This document shows positions 1 to 8,738 of a DNA stretch of 64,000 nt, one piece after another (the stretch's first letter is position 1; each line of letters opens with the position of its first letter). Under the pieces are notes generated by a model. It made no database searches. It was not told the DNA's origin and saw only the letters and a program-made list of their open reading frames with translations. This DNA is from JAHELQ01 sp965603365. Its GTDB lineage: Bacteria > Acidobacteriota > Aminicenantia > UBA2199. The translations under genes were made by a program, and so were the position numbers. Where the stretch lies: NCBI GenBank assembly GCA_965603365.1, contig CBFDCR010000014.1, forward strand, positions 20,757 through 84,756, read 5' to 3'.

Positions 1-1295
1 TCCTGGCGGAAACGGTTCTCCTCGATCAATCCCCTGACATCTTGCCTGGACAGGGAGATGATCTTCAAATCCACCGGCAGCGGTCGATCCTCCCCCAGCC
101 GATATAATTCCCTCTCCTGGATGACCCGCAGGATTTTGGCCTGTAAATCCAGGGGCATTTCACCGATCTCGTCCAGCACCAGTGTACCTTCGGAGGAGAG
201 CTCTATTTTGCCCGGGCGCTCCTGCCGGCCAAAGAGTTCAACCTCCAGCAAACCTTCGCCCAGGCCGGCACAATTTACCTTCACATATGTATCTCTCCGG
301 CGATCCGAATGGAGATGGAGCCATTGGGCCAACAGATCCTTGCCCGTGCCCATCTCCCCCTCGATGAGCACAAACAGATCGCTTCGGGCGATCTTCCTGC
401 ACTTTTCCCGCAGCCGGATCATGGCTTCGTCTTCGCAGACAATGGTTAATCCTACCTCCCCCTCTGCCAACGACTCTTCCGGTAATCGATTCTGTTCGAT
501 GAGGCTGTGGATCAGGGAAAACTCCCTGGAAAGGTCCCGCAAAAGCTGGATGGTGCTGTCGGGCAAATCGGCCCCGGTGTTGTCCAGGTAGATCAAAGAG
601 ACCGGCAGTCCCTTGACCTCCAGGGGAAACGCATACCAACAGACTTCATCTTTACCCTGGGTGGTCTGCCGGAGTACTTCCTGATCCGATATCTCCAACT
701 GGCCGATGACCTGATCTAAATCCAGGGGGGGATCTTCAGCGAAATTTTGGGCCGTCAGGATCTTGTTCTCATCTTCCACGGCGGTGGCAATCAGCAGGCT
801 TCCCTGCTTGAAAATGTTGGTCAGGGGCTCTTTGATCTGATCCAGGATATCCGAAAATTTTTGAATTCTAAATCCCTGGTGCAGCGCGGTGATCACTACC
901 CGGTCAAACTCATCCAGCCGGGTTCTGGCCTCTCCCCAGGAGGAGGAGATCAAATCGGATACTTTCCAGACAATGGGTGCCGATTCCGGCGACAGCACGA
1001 ACTCTTCCGGATTGCCCCTTTTCATAAAAAACTCAATGTAGCCGATGCGGAAGGATTCGTTCAACTTGATCCGCATCTTGCTGACCTTCATATTTTCATA
1101 AAAAATGCCGTTTTTGGACTGCAAGTCCTCGATGAGGATCTCATCCCCCAGCACGGTAAGCCGGGCATGCCTCTTCGATACAAAACCCTCCCGGATACAC
1201 AGATCGTTTTTGCTGCTCCTCCCCAGACCGATACTCTCCCTATCCAGCGGAAACTTCTGAATCGACCCGTTGTACAGATACAACAAATACTTCAT
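1..1295 (-). CDS. FHA domain-sigma54-type AAA+ transcriptional regulator, 3' end beyond window
   Basis: Reading leftward from the ATG at 1295, an open frame of about 431 codons runs off the window edge. Residues 1-95 form an FHA phosphopeptide-binding domain (GRSSKNDLCI, SKRHA, DLQSKNG). A GAF-like middle region follows, then an AAA+ core with Walker A GEMGTGKD, VNCAGLGEGLLEVELFG, Walker B LVLDEIGEMP and the arginine-finger region NRFRQ. Family members respond to Ser/Thr kinases through FHA and remodel sigma54 polymerase. Odd: ELFG runs straight into RQERPGKIEL, so the GAFTGA loop that contacts sigma54 is missing. It may therefore act without sigma54 or be a derived regulator. The C-terminal DNA-binding domain is not visible. 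Fold assignment is firm; activity is uncertain. Confidence 0.85.
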   Translation of the reverse strand, partial: MKYLLYLYNGSIQKFPLDRESIGLGRSSKNDLCIREGFVSKRHARLTVLGDEILIEDLQSKNGIFYENMKVSKMRIKLNESFRIGYIEFFMKRGNPEEFVLSPESAPIVWKVSDLISSSWGEARTRLDEFDRVVITALHQGFRIQKFSDILDQIKEPLTNIFKQGSLLIATAVEDENKILTAQNFAEDPPLDLDQVIGQLEISDQEVLRQTTQGKDEVCWYAFPLEVKGLPVSLIYLDNTGADLPDSTIQLLRDLSREFSLIHSLIEQNRLPEESLAEGEVGLTIVCEDEAMIRLREKCRKIARSDLFVLIEGEMGTGKDLLAQWLHLHSDRRRDTYVKVNCAGLGEGLLEVELFGRQERPGKIELSSEGTLVLDEIGEMPLDLQAKILRVIQERELYRLGEDRPLPVDLKIISLSRQDVRGLIEENRFRQ

Positions 1296-1496
1296 ACCCC
1301 CATTTTAGTGCAAGGTTTACATCCTGTCAACTTCAAAAACCACACTCTTATTTCTCCTTTTCATCAATTTAAAATACAGAATACCCCTGTGAAGAAAGTA
1401 ATCAGGGCACATGCTTTACCGATATCCCTTACCTCTATGCAAGTTTTGATACCATAGGGAACCACTTCCCAGTCTTTGGACACGCCCCAGAAGCCG

Positions 1497-1967
1497 TCAT
1501 ATTGATTGATCGATGAATTGAATGAATCTCTCTATGTCTGCCCTATAGTTGTCTGCCAATTTCAGGGCCCGCGAGGCCACGATAGTGAATTTTTCGGGAT
1601 CAATGTCCTGGCCATAACCGTGGCGAAAAAAATGCCGGAAGGTTCTCAATTCATTGCAATATTTAAAATTATCTTCATCAATGACGGCGGGTCGGATGTT
1701 TTCTATACTTAGCGTCATTTTCTCCAGTAGTGATCGGTGCCATTCGATTTCATCGATCGTATTTTCGAAGGTGAGGGCAATATCGGAAAAAATCCTTTCA
1801 AATCCGGTGTAGATTTGATTGACATAAAAGGCAGCTTCCACCAGATAAGCGTGGATCTGGGAGTCTTTATACTGATTATAAGAAAGCTCAAAGCTTTCAA
1901 ACAAATGCTCAAGTTTTTCCATATCTTTCAAAATCTTACTCTTCAGGATAGCCAGTTTATTGTTCAT
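1497..1967 (-). CDS. HEPN-family (HepT-like) toxin of a HEPN/MNT module
   Basis: An alpha-helical protein of 156 residues. The segment RTFRHFFRHGYG carries the Rx4-6H motif of HEPN ribonuclease-type toxins; the protein is longer than minimal HepT (about 110-140 residues). It starts 11 nt inside the end of the upstream nucleotidyltransferase gene, the usual arrangement of HEPN/MNT pairs, in which the nucleotidyltransferase neutralises the HEPN partner by modifying it. ATG 1967 is preferred over a TTG two codons earlier because AGGAG lies nine bases before it. RNA cleavage and modification are inferred from the family. Confidence 0.8.
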   Translation of the reverse strand: MNNKLAILKSKILKDMEKLEHLFESFELSYNQYKDSQIHAYLVEAAFYVNQIYTGFERIFSDIALTFENTIDEIEWHRSLLEKMTLSIENIRPAVIDEDNFKYCNELRTFRHFFRHGYGQDIDPEKFTIVASRALKLADNYRADIERFIQFIDQSI

Positions 1968-2322
1968 AGACAAGTACTCCTGTTTTCAGGATCTCCTCTT
2001 TAAAGGGAATATCCTCTAAACGGCGCACATCTACCTGCCGGCTGAAATGGCGGTCCACTTCGGCAAATAGATGAAGCAGGTCCAGGTAATCGATCTCCCC
2101 CTGCACGGCGATATCGATGTCCGAACAGTTATGACCCCGGGCCCGGGCCATCGACCCGTAGAGGTAAATTCTGGAGATCCGATATTTTTCCCACAAAGGG
2201 ACCAGACCCTGGAGGGTGTCAATGATGTGCCGGGTTTCAGCCTGCCTCTTTTGCCGGGCCCGCCGCTCCTTTTCCTCCAAAAAGAGCTTGACCTTCTCGA
2301 TATCGATATCCCTGACTTCCAT
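1957..2322 (-). CDS. MNT-type minimal nucleotidyltransferase antitoxin
   Basis: About 121 residues with the pol-beta nucleotidyltransferase signature GSMARARGHNCSDIDIAV (GSx10DxD) near residues 50-70. In HEPN/MNT modules this enzyme modifies the toxin and so silences it. The ATG at 2322 is chosen rather than a TTG at 2358: TTGACA (2353-2358), 17 bp, TATACT (2330-2335) form a near-perfect promoter whose start point would coincide with this ATG, so the message is probably leaderless. The HEPN gene follows with an 11-nt overlap, so both are one operon. Confidence 0.82.
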   Translation of the reverse strand: MEVRDIDIEKVKLFLEEKERRARQKRQAETRHIIDTLQGLVPLWEKYRISRIYLYGSMARARGHNCSDIDIAVQGEIDYLDLLHLFAEVDRHFSRQVDVRRLEDIPFKEEILKTGVLVYEQ

Positions 2323-2329
2323 CCCCTTT

Positions 2330-2358
2330 AGTATAGTATGAATTTCCTCCCCTGTCAA
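2330..2358 (-). promoter_or_regulatory. Promoter of the HEPN/MNT operon, leaderless geometry
   Basis: TTGACA at 2353-2358, a 17-bp spacer and TATACT at 2330-2335. Seven bases separate the -10 box from ATG 2322. Confidence 0.7.
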
Positions 2359-2489
2359 CCAACAACCGACAGTTCCATCACTGTTCCGAGCAGCTAAATC
2401 GCGCCTCTGGGAGATGAAACGGATTAGGGGCCAAGCAAAGATTCTTAGCCTTTAAAATTTTGGGGGAACTCCTGTTTTGAGACTTATTC

Positions 2490-2518
2490 TTGACTTTTCG
2501 GTGGTCCTGGATTAAACT
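2490..2518 (+). promoter_or_regulatory. Promoter of the Phd-type antitoxin gene
   Basis: TTGACT (2490-2495), 17 bp, TAAACT (2513-2518); GAGGATAAG then precedes ATG 2541. Confidence 0.5.
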
Positions 2519-2540
2519 AAGGTCGATTGAGGATAAGATA

Positions 2541-2768
2541 ATGATACAGGTCAACACCCATGAAGCAAGGGTCAATTTATCGGCACTCCTGTCTAAGGTG
2601 GAGAAGGAACAGGAAAAAATAAAAATCTGTCGGAATGGCAAACCGGTGGCGCTGTTGGTGCCATTAGTGCCTCCGCCGGACCCTCTCAAGCAGCATGCAA
2701 AACTAATGGGGGTAAAAATTCATGAGGACCCCACCGCGCCCCTGGATGACGAAGACTGGCCCTGTTAG
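2541..2768 (+). CDS. Phd/YefM-family antitoxin, orphan
   Basis: 75 residues starting at an ATG preceded by GAGGATAAG. The N-terminus (VNTHEARVNLSALLSKVE, then ICRNGKPVALLVPL) is the dimeric DNA-binding fold of Phd/YefM antitoxins that both repress their operon and bind a PIN or Doc toxin. The tail ends DDEDWPC, as in antitoxins whose acidic C-terminus wraps the toxin. No toxin gene follows: four bases after the stop is the 3' end of the convergent AbiEii gene. It is therefore an orphan, either a remnant or an anti-addiction factor for related toxins. Confidence 0.8.
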   Translation: MIQVNTHEARVNLSALLSKVEKEQEKIKICRNGKPVALLVPLVPPPDPLKQHAKLMGVKIHEDPTAPLDDEDWPC

Positions 2769-2772
2769 TGTG

Positions 2773-3687
2773 TTAAACGGATAATGTCTTCTCAAGTTTT
2801 TTGGTGGCTGCCAGTCGTTTGTTTTTATCCATTCTTTTGATATTCAGAATTTTCCATTTCACCCCGGGGAGGTGAGAAAAATCCCCGAGCCCGAGTTTCT
2901 CCCATTCGGGATCTCCCCTTTTAACCGACAACAGGAACTCTTTTTCATCACCTGTTAAATCTTCTCTTAATCTCAATATCAGTTGCTCCCGTATCTCACA
3001 CAAGCGATCTAAATCGATATTCTCTTTCACCATGCCAATAAATTCTCTGTTAAAAGTCAGACTGAAATCAATCTTATTGGGATTCAGTAATTCAGAAATC
3101 GGACGATTAGATTGAATGAGGTAAACCAGGAATACTTTCCGTATCTCATCTGAAAATAAATCATTTCTAAACATCATGTGAATATCAAATAAATCTCTGG
3201 GATGCTGTCTATCAAGAGCCGCGCAGATCTTCCCACCGAATAAATCGGCCGGCGAAAGAATTTGAGCTTCGGGATAGATATTAAAAATTTCGGCAATTCC
3301 TCTCTTAATCCTCATTGAAACAGGTTGCTTGACGCTTCCCCTCAACAATTCATTGGGTTCAATTTTTATTGGCCCCTGCATACTGAAAATATTCAATTTA
3401 CCTACATTTGCATTTCTACCCCTACTCATATTCACGGAGTATTCAGGAAATCTTTTATTGATGTCTTCTTTTAAATTGGCCATCACTTCGTTCATTATTT
3501 GAAAAGATGCTTCTCTCGGCTTAATGGGAAGATAGCAAAGATCAATATCCACCGAAAGCCGTGGGGCTTCAAATACAAAAAAGTTTATAGCAGTTCCTCC
3601 TTTGATGGCAAAGTCTTTGTACCTATTAAATAGAGGAAGTATCTTTAATAGAACGCCTACTTGATTGAGATACTTCCTGTCAAACAT
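2773..3687 (-). CDS. abiEii: AbiEii-family nucleotidyltransferase toxin (type IV TA)
   Basis: 304 residues. GGTAINFF followed by SVDIDLCYLP near residues 28-55 is the GGTA...DxDL active site of AbiEii/MenT-type nucleotidyltransferases, and the LFGGKICAALDRQHPRDLFD stretch is the conserved second block of the family. Such toxins bind nucleotides and can block translation by modifying tRNA; as phage defence they cause abortive infection. The gene overlaps the end of the AbiEi gene by 8 nt, so the pair is one operon. It converges with the orphan Phd gene. Assignment is firm from the motifs; the target is unknown. Confidence 0.88.
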   Translation of the reverse strand: MFDRKYLNQVGVLLKILPLFNRYKDFAIKGGTAINFFVFEAPRLSVDIDLCYLPIKPREASFQIMNEVMANLKEDINKRFPEYSVNMSRGRNANVGKLNIFSMQGPIKIEPNELLRGSVKQPVSMRIKRGIAEIFNIYPEAQILSPADLFGGKICAALDRQHPRDLFDIHMMFRNDLFSDEIRKVFLVYLIQSNRPISELLNPNKIDFSLTFNREFIGMVKENIDLDRLCEIREQLILRLREDLTGDEKEFLLSVKRGDPEWEKLGLGDFSHLPGVKWKILNIKRMDKNKRLAATKKLEKTLSV

Positions 3688-4435
3688 GAAAACCTCGGGG
3701 GATGACCAGGTTATAGTTTTTTAGATACTTGCCGCCTTTCTCAACCGTAATGATTGAATGGCCTGAATTAAGTATCCCTGGATCGACTTCTTTTTTCCAG
3801 GGAGGATCAAAGAGATCGAAAAAGAAAAAGAAGATCCTTTTGGCCTTGAACGAAGCCTTAACGAGTATTTCGTTTATCAATTCAGGATTCAGGCTGTCCA
3901 GAATCTCAAAAAGCTGGGCCGTTTCATCAAAACTTTCACCCCGACCGATAAGTTCAATCTGTTGGACAATTGCCAATTCTCTAGTGGCGATGAAAAAATC
4001 AAATTCCTTCGTATTGGGATTAAATAGAAGTTGTTTCCCCTTCCATTTTGAAGATTTGATGAAATGGATATCTTTTCCCCATTGAAGGTGCCTTACCCAG
4101 GAAGGCAGTGTGGTCTTACTATCTGAAAACATGTAGACTCTCTCTCTTTCGCGATAATACTGCCTGATTCCGGCCATCTCAAGGGCTGTTTTGGCACCGG
4201 CATGCAAATCGAGTGACATATCAATCTGGAGCGCGTGCAGTGTACCTTCAAGCGTTATTGGGGCGTCGGGAAATTTGAAAGCCCCGACACCAATTGACTC
4301 AATCCATCCGCTCTCTTTGTATTTCCTGGCCAGGGAAGAAGAGATGCCCAGGCGATTTAATTTTTGCGTAGTAATCGGCACCTCTTTATTTAGAAGCATC
4401 AATCTCTTGAGATTTTTTGTTCTCGATGTACTCAT
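3680..4435 (-). CDS. abiEi: AbiEi-family antitoxin/repressor (type IV TA)
   Basis: 251 residues from ATG 4435. The N-terminal winged helix (about residues 10-60: ITTQKLNRLGISSSLARKY) and the downstream wing-like AbiEi_4 fold (HAGAKTALEMAGI) match AbiEi antitoxins, which bind DNA and repress the abiE promoter rather than binding the toxin directly. It is the first gene of the abiE operon. An upstream TTG at 4450 was rejected: TTGAAA-18-TATGAT ends six bases before ATG 4435, so transcription should start at that ATG. An internal ATG near 4396 with AAGAGA before it is the alternative. Confidence 0.85.
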   Translation of the reverse strand: MSTSRTKNLKRLMLLNKEVPITTQKLNRLGISSSLARKYKESGWIESIGVGAFKFPDAPITLEGTLHALQIDMSLDLHAGAKTALEMAGIRQYYRERERVYMFSDSKTTLPSWVRHLQWGKDIHFIKSSKWKGKQLLFNPNTKEFDFFIATRELAIVQQIELIGRGESFDETAQLFEILDSLNPELINEILVKASFKAKRIFFFFFDLFDPPWKKEVDPGILNSGHSIITVEKGGKYLKNYNLVIPRGFHV

Positions 4436-4441
4436 GGTACA

Positions 4442-4470
4442 ATCATACAATATTTTTTAAAGTGTTTCAA
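4442..4470 (-). promoter_or_regulatory. Promoter of abiEi-abiEii, leaderless geometry
   Basis: TTGAAA (4465-4470), 18-bp spacer, TATGAT (4442-4447), then six bases to ATG 4435. AbiEi proteins usually autoregulate, but no clear inverted repeat was found here. Confidence 0.55.
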
Positions 4471-4510
4471 GCAAATATTAAGGAGAAAGGGGGCGATTAT
4501 TGAAATAGAA

Positions 4511-4543
4511 GCGCAGGGGGCGTTGGGGGAAACGCCCCTTGCG
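4511..4543 (-). terminator. Hairpin after the efflux operon, candidate terminator
   Basis: Arms of about 13 bp (CGCAGGGGGCGTT and AACGCCCCTTGCG, one mismatch) lie between the stop of the RND gene and the abiE promoter. There is no strong T-run on the minus strand, so intrinsic termination is uncertain; it may be a dispersed palindrome. Confidence 0.4.
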
Positions 4544-4558
4544 TTTATGTTGTGTGGT

Positions 4559-7500
4559 TTAGGGGTTGGCTTTTTTGGGGATCTTGATTTTGGAGAAGTA
4601 GGAGTAGAGGATGGGCACGATGAAGAGGGTGAGGAAGGTGGAGGCAAACAGGCCGCCGATCAGGGCGATGGCCATGGGGGAGCGCATCTCCGAACCCTCG
4701 GTGGCCGATAGGGCCATGGGCAGCATACCGCAGATGGTGGACAGGGCAGTGATGAGAATGGGCCGCAGCCGGACCACGGCGCCATCTACCAGGGCCTCGT
4801 ATTTATCCTTACCCCGGCCGATCAACTGGTTGATATAATCCACCATGACGATGCCGTTGTTGACCACGATACCCCCCAGCATGATAAAGCCCATGATGGC
4901 CGGCAGGCTGACATTTTTACCGGTGGCAGCCAGGAGTATCGCCGTGCCGATAAAGGCAAGGGGGAAGGTAAACATGATGATGAAGGGGTATTTTAAACTC
5001 TCAAACTGGGAAGCCATGACCGCATAGACCAGGACTATGGCCAGCAGCAGGGCAAACAACATGGTGGTAAACGACTCCATCATCTCTTTGTACTGGCCGC
5101 CCATCTCGTAAAAATAACCCTCCGGCAGGTTGTCGGTAATTTCTTTCGATTTCGCCATGATTTCCTCGACAATACTGCCCAGATCCCGATCCACGTAGTT
5201 GGCGGTCACGCTGACCTTGCGTACCTGGTTTTCCCGGTCGATCTTCACCGCGCCGAAGGACTCTTTAAAATCCACCACCTGGGACAGGTAGACTTTGGCA
5301 CCGGTGGGGGTCATCAGGGGGAGTTTCTTGAGCGCTTCCAGGGTATCCCGGTCCTTTTCCATGAGCCGTACCCGGATGTTACGCTCTTCACCTTCCAGCA
5401 TCATGCGGGAAACCACGGTACCGATGGTAAAGGTCTGGACCTGCCGGGAAATGTCATAGGGCGTCAGTCCCAATTTGGATGCCTCTTCCTTCTTGATCTT
5501 CAACTGGATCTCCGGTTTTCTCTTTTCTAAGGTAATCTCCACATCCCGGATGCCTTCGATAGCGGAAATTTTCTCCTTCACCTCTTCGGCGATGGTTTCC
5601 AGCCTATCCAGCTCCCGGCCAAAGAAACTGAATTCAATGGGGCTGGAAATCGAGCTTCCCATAGAGGCAGAGGCAATATCGATAAACTGCACTTTGCCCT
5701 TTTGCAAATCCGGGAAATACTGGCGCCAATGTTCGATGATTTGTTTATCGGAGATATCCCGCTGGCTGCTGGTGGTCAGATAAGACCAGAGGGTGGCCTC
5801 ATAGGAGCCACCGGGGTTAAAGCCGGAGGCCGAATCCTGGGCATTCTCCTGGCTTAAGCCAACAGACACCATGGTGGAAATCACATTGGAGTCCTTTAAC
5901 GCTTGCTCTTCCATATATTTGATAATGCGGTTGGTCTCCTCTAAATTGGTGCCCACCGGCATAGAAAGCTTCAGAAAAATCATGGAGCGATCCACATCGG
6001 GCATGAACTCGGTGCCCATCATGGCGGACAGGACAATGGCAACGACGAAGATCACCAATACCGCCAACAAAACCAGTTTCCTTCTCCTGAGCGCCCCTTG
6101 CAGGTACTTTTCATACAGGTTCCTGAATTTTACGAATTTATCTTTTCCCAACCTTAGCCTGGAGGCATTGCTGTCGGTTTTGGTTTTAAACAGACGGGCG
6201 GCCAGCATGGGGATAATGGTGAGAGCCACAAACAGGGAGGAGAGCAGGGAGAAGGAGACGGCCAAAGCCATTCCCCTGGACATGTCGCCGGCAATGCCTC
6301 CGGCAAACATCATGGGAAAAAACACGGCAATGGTCGTCAGGGTAGAGGCGATGATGGCGGTACCCACCTCGGAGGTGCCCAGCATGGCGGCCTCAGTCGA
6401 GGACTTACCCTCTTCCAGGTGCCGGAAGATATTCTCGATCACCACCACCGCATTGTCCACCAACATACCGACCCCTAAGGCCAGCCCCCCTAAGGTTACC
6501 AGGTTGAGGGTGTAATCGGCCAGGTAGAGGGCGATAAAGGTGGTGACCACCGATAAGGGAATGGCAATACCGATGGCTAAGGTGGGCCGGAGATTTCTCA
6601 AAAACAGCAAGATGAGCAGCATGGCCAGGATACCGCCTACCAGGATATTGTTGGCGCTCTTGTTGGCCATGATCTCGATGATGCGGGAGAAATCCATGGC
6701 TACGGTGAAATTCAGATCCGGATCCAGGGTGGGCCGGATCATCTCTAAGGCCTTCTTTACCTCCCGGGCCACCAGTACGGTGTTGGCACCGGAACTCTTG
6801 GTAATGACCAGACCGACGCCTTTGGTGCCCTCGATCCGCACCAGGTTTCGAATCTCTTTGGAGGCCTCCTTCACATCGGCGATATCTCTTAAAAATATGG
6901 GTTCACCCCGGCGTCCCACACCCACGACTACCTCTTTGATCTCCCCAACCTTCTTGAACTCGCCGATGGTCCTGATCAGGTACTCCTTGTGCCGTTCATC
7001 CAGGTAACCGGAGGGCAGGTTGATGTTGGAGGTCTGAATGGCCCCCTCCACCTGGGAGATGGATATACCGCGAGATTCCAGCTTGCCTTTATCTACATTG
7101 ACCAGTATCTCCGCCTCTTCGGAGGTGAAGACGATGGCCGAGGCCACACCTTCGAGTCTTTCCAACCGGGTGGCCACCTCGTTGTCGATGTAATCCTTCA
7201 GGCTCTTCAAGTCCCGCTTACCGCCGGTGATGCCGTACATCATGATGGGCATGTCGGCAAAGTTGAATTTCACCACCAACGACTGATCGGCCCCTTCGGG
7301 CAGGAATTGCTCAAACACCCCGATCTTGTCCCGTACATCCTGGGCGGCAAAGTCGAGGTTGGTGCCGGATTCGAACTCCACCATGATGATCGATATACCC
7401 TCCTGGGAGATGGACTTCAGTTCCTTCACGTTGGAAACGGTGGAGATCCACTGCTCCAGCGGGCGGGTGAGGGTCTCCTCGATATCCTCCGAAGAGACAC

Positions 7501-7657
7501 CGGAATAGGCGGTAATGACCGAAATATAAGGCAAATCGACATCGGGCATCATATCCAATCCCAATTTGCCGAAGGAGATAAAGCCGAAGATCACGATTAC
7601 CGCCACCACCATGCCTACCGTGACCCGTCTCTTTAGCGAAAATTCAACGATCTTCAT
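4559..7657 (-). CDS. RND-family efflux transporter, inner-membrane subunit (AcrB/MdtB-like)
   Basis: 1032 residues, the normal length of HAE1-type RND pumps. It starts MKIVEFSLKRRVTVGMVVAV (TM1), has two large periplasmic loops and about 12 TM helices. TM4 carries LGVGMLVDNAVVVIEN and TM11 carries GGIVVNNGIVMVDYIN, the proton-relay regions. It would export drugs, lipids or other amphiphiles using proton motive force. The single Asp in VDNA, where AcrB has a DD pair, resembles the less studied RND branch of environmental bacteria. It overlaps the adaptor gene by 14 nt, being last in the tetR-tolC-mfp-rnd operon. Substrate is not predictable. Confidence 0.95.
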   Translation of the reverse strand: MKIVEFSLKRRVTVGMVVAVIVIFGFISFGKLGLDMMPDVDLPYISVITAYSGVSSEDIEETLTRPLEQWISTVSNVKELKSISQEGISIIMVEFESGTNLDFAAQDVRDKIGVFEQFLPEGADQSLVVKFNFADMPIMMYGITGGKRDLKSLKDYIDNEVATRLERLEGVASAIVFTSEEAEILVNVDKGKLESRGISISQVEGAIQTSNINLPSGYLDERHKEYLIRTIGEFKKVGEIKEVVVGVGRRGEPIFLRDIADVKEASKEIRNLVRIEGTKGVGLVITKSSGANTVLVAREVKKALEMIRPTLDPDLNFTVAMDFSRIIEIMANKSANNILVGGILAMLLILLFLRNLRPTLAIGIAIPLSVVTTFIALYLADYTLNLVTLGGLALGVGMLVDNAVVVIENIFRHLEEGKSSTEAAMLGTSEVGTAIIASTLTTIAVFFPMMFAGGIAGDMSRGMALAVSFSLLSSLFVALTIIPMLAARLFKTKTDSNASRLRLGKDKFVKFRNLYEKYLQGALRRRKLVLLAVLVIFVVAIVLSAMMGTEFMPDVDRSMIFLKLSMPVGTNLEETNRIIKYMEEQALKDSNVISTMVSVGLSQENAQDSASGFNPGGSYEATLWSYLTTSSQRDISDKQIIEHWRQYFPDLQKGKVQFIDIASASMGSSISSPIEFSFFGRELDRLETIAEEVKEKISAIEGIRDVEITLEKRKPEIQLKIKKEEASKLGLTPYDISRQVQTFTIGTVVSRMMLEGEERNIRVRLMEKDRDTLEALKKLPLMTPTGAKVYLSQVVDFKESFGAVKIDRENQVRKVSVTANYVDRDLGSIVEEIMAKSKEITDNLPEGYFYEMGGQYKEMMESFTTMLFALLLAIVLVYAVMASQFESLKYPFIIMFTFPLAFIGTAILLAATGKNVSLPAIMGFIMLGGIVVNNGIVMVDYINQLIGRGKDKYEALVDGAVVRLRPILITALSTICGMLPMALSATEGSEMRSPMAIALIGGLFASTFLTLFIVPILYSYFSKIKIPKKANP

Positions 7658-8738
7658 TGGCGTTCTCCTCCACGGCGATCAATGATCCCTCTCTCAAGTC
7701 GTAATTACCTTCCATTACTACGGGTGTGCCTTCGGACAGACCGGATACGACTTCAAACTCACTCTCATTGCGGTCACCGACTTCCACGGTCACCCACTTA
7801 GCCTTGCCGTTGTCGTAGACTACCACCTGGTTTTCACCGGTTAAGGCCGAAAGGGGCAGTATGAGCGTATCCTCCTTACGGGCAAACTCAATCGATACTT
7901 CGGCAAAGATGCCGGCCTTGATTTTAATCCCCGGATTTTTCACCTTGACTTCGACCTGGAAGGTTTTAGAAATCAAATCCGCGGCCAGGTTTTTCGTATA
8001 CACTTCGCCGCTAAACTCCTCGTCGGACAACGAGGAGATCCGAACCAAACAGGGCTGGCCCACCTGGACTTTTTCGATATCCTCGGCCGGGATATTCAGG
8101 ATGATCTTCACCTGAGTCAAATCCATTAAGGTCAGCACCCCGCTGCTCATCCCCATCATGGGATTGATGGTGTCCCCCTCTTCGTGGTTCTTAGACGTAA
8201 TGATACCGTCAAAAGGGGCCCGCATGTAGGAGTTTCCCAGGGTGTGTTTGATCACGTTCAGGTTGGCTTCGGCGCTCTTATTCTGGGTCTCCACCACCTC
8301 GAGGGCCAACTGGGTTTTCTCATACTGCATCCGGGAAACCGCCTTCTTTTCATACAGGCTGGCGATGCGGTTAAAATTCAGTTCCGCATCCTTGTACGAA
8401 GCCAGGGCCACGGCCAGCGCGGCCTCTGCCTGCTTCTTTTGCAGGTTCATATTGGTGGTATCCAGTTCCGCCAACAGCTCGTCCTTCTTGACCCGGTCCC
8501 CCTGTTTTTTATAAATCTTCCAGATCCGGCCCGATATATCGGGACCGATATTGGCCCTCTGCCAGGGGTGAACCGTGCCTTTATAGGTCAATGTCCGGGT
8601 AAATATATCCCTCTTCACTTTGGCGACCTTGACATGGATCGGTTTCTTTTCCAGGTTGTACTGCTGGTCGTTCCCCTTGCGACATCCGACCCAACCGACA
8701 ATCATCACTGAAAACACAATTAAAACGAATCTTTTCAT
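7644..8738 (-). CDS. Periplasmic adaptor (MFP/HlyD-AcrA family) lipoprotein of the RND pump
   Basis: 364 residues. An N-terminal hydrophobic segment ends in a lipobox-like WVGC, so the mature protein is probably a lipoprotein. Order: beta-barrel/lipoyl half (IGPDISGRIWKIYKKQGDRVKKDELLAELD), alpha-helical hairpin (residues about 95-165), second lipoyl half (MRAPFDGIITSKNHEEGD), beta-barrel and a membrane-proximal end. It bridges the RND pump and the TolC channel. The ATGA overlap at 8735 with the TolC gene and the 14-nt overlap with the pump gene show translational coupling. Confidence 0.93.
   Translation of the reverse strand: MKRFVLIVFSVMIVGWVGCRKGNDQQYNLEKKPIHVKVAKVKRDIFTRTLTYKGTVHPWQRANIGPDISGRIWKIYKKQGDRVKKDELLAELDTTNMNLQKKQAEAALAVALASYKDAELNFNRIASLYEKKAVSRMQYEKTQLALEVVETQNKSAEANLNVIKHTLGNSYMRAPFDGIITSKNHEEGDTINPMMGMSSGVLTLMDLTQVKIILNIPAEDIEKVQVGQPCLVRISSLSDEEFSGEVYTKNLAADLISKTFQVEVKVKNPGIKIKAGIFAEVSIEFARKEDTLILPLSALTGENQVVVYDNGKAKWVTVEVGDRNESEFEVVSGLSEGTPVVMEGNYDLREGSLIAVEENANEDR

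Noticed and set aside
238..639. 133-codon minus frame inside the FHA regulator
   Set aside because: It is in a different frame from the FHA-AAA+ protein, whose motifs are unambiguous.
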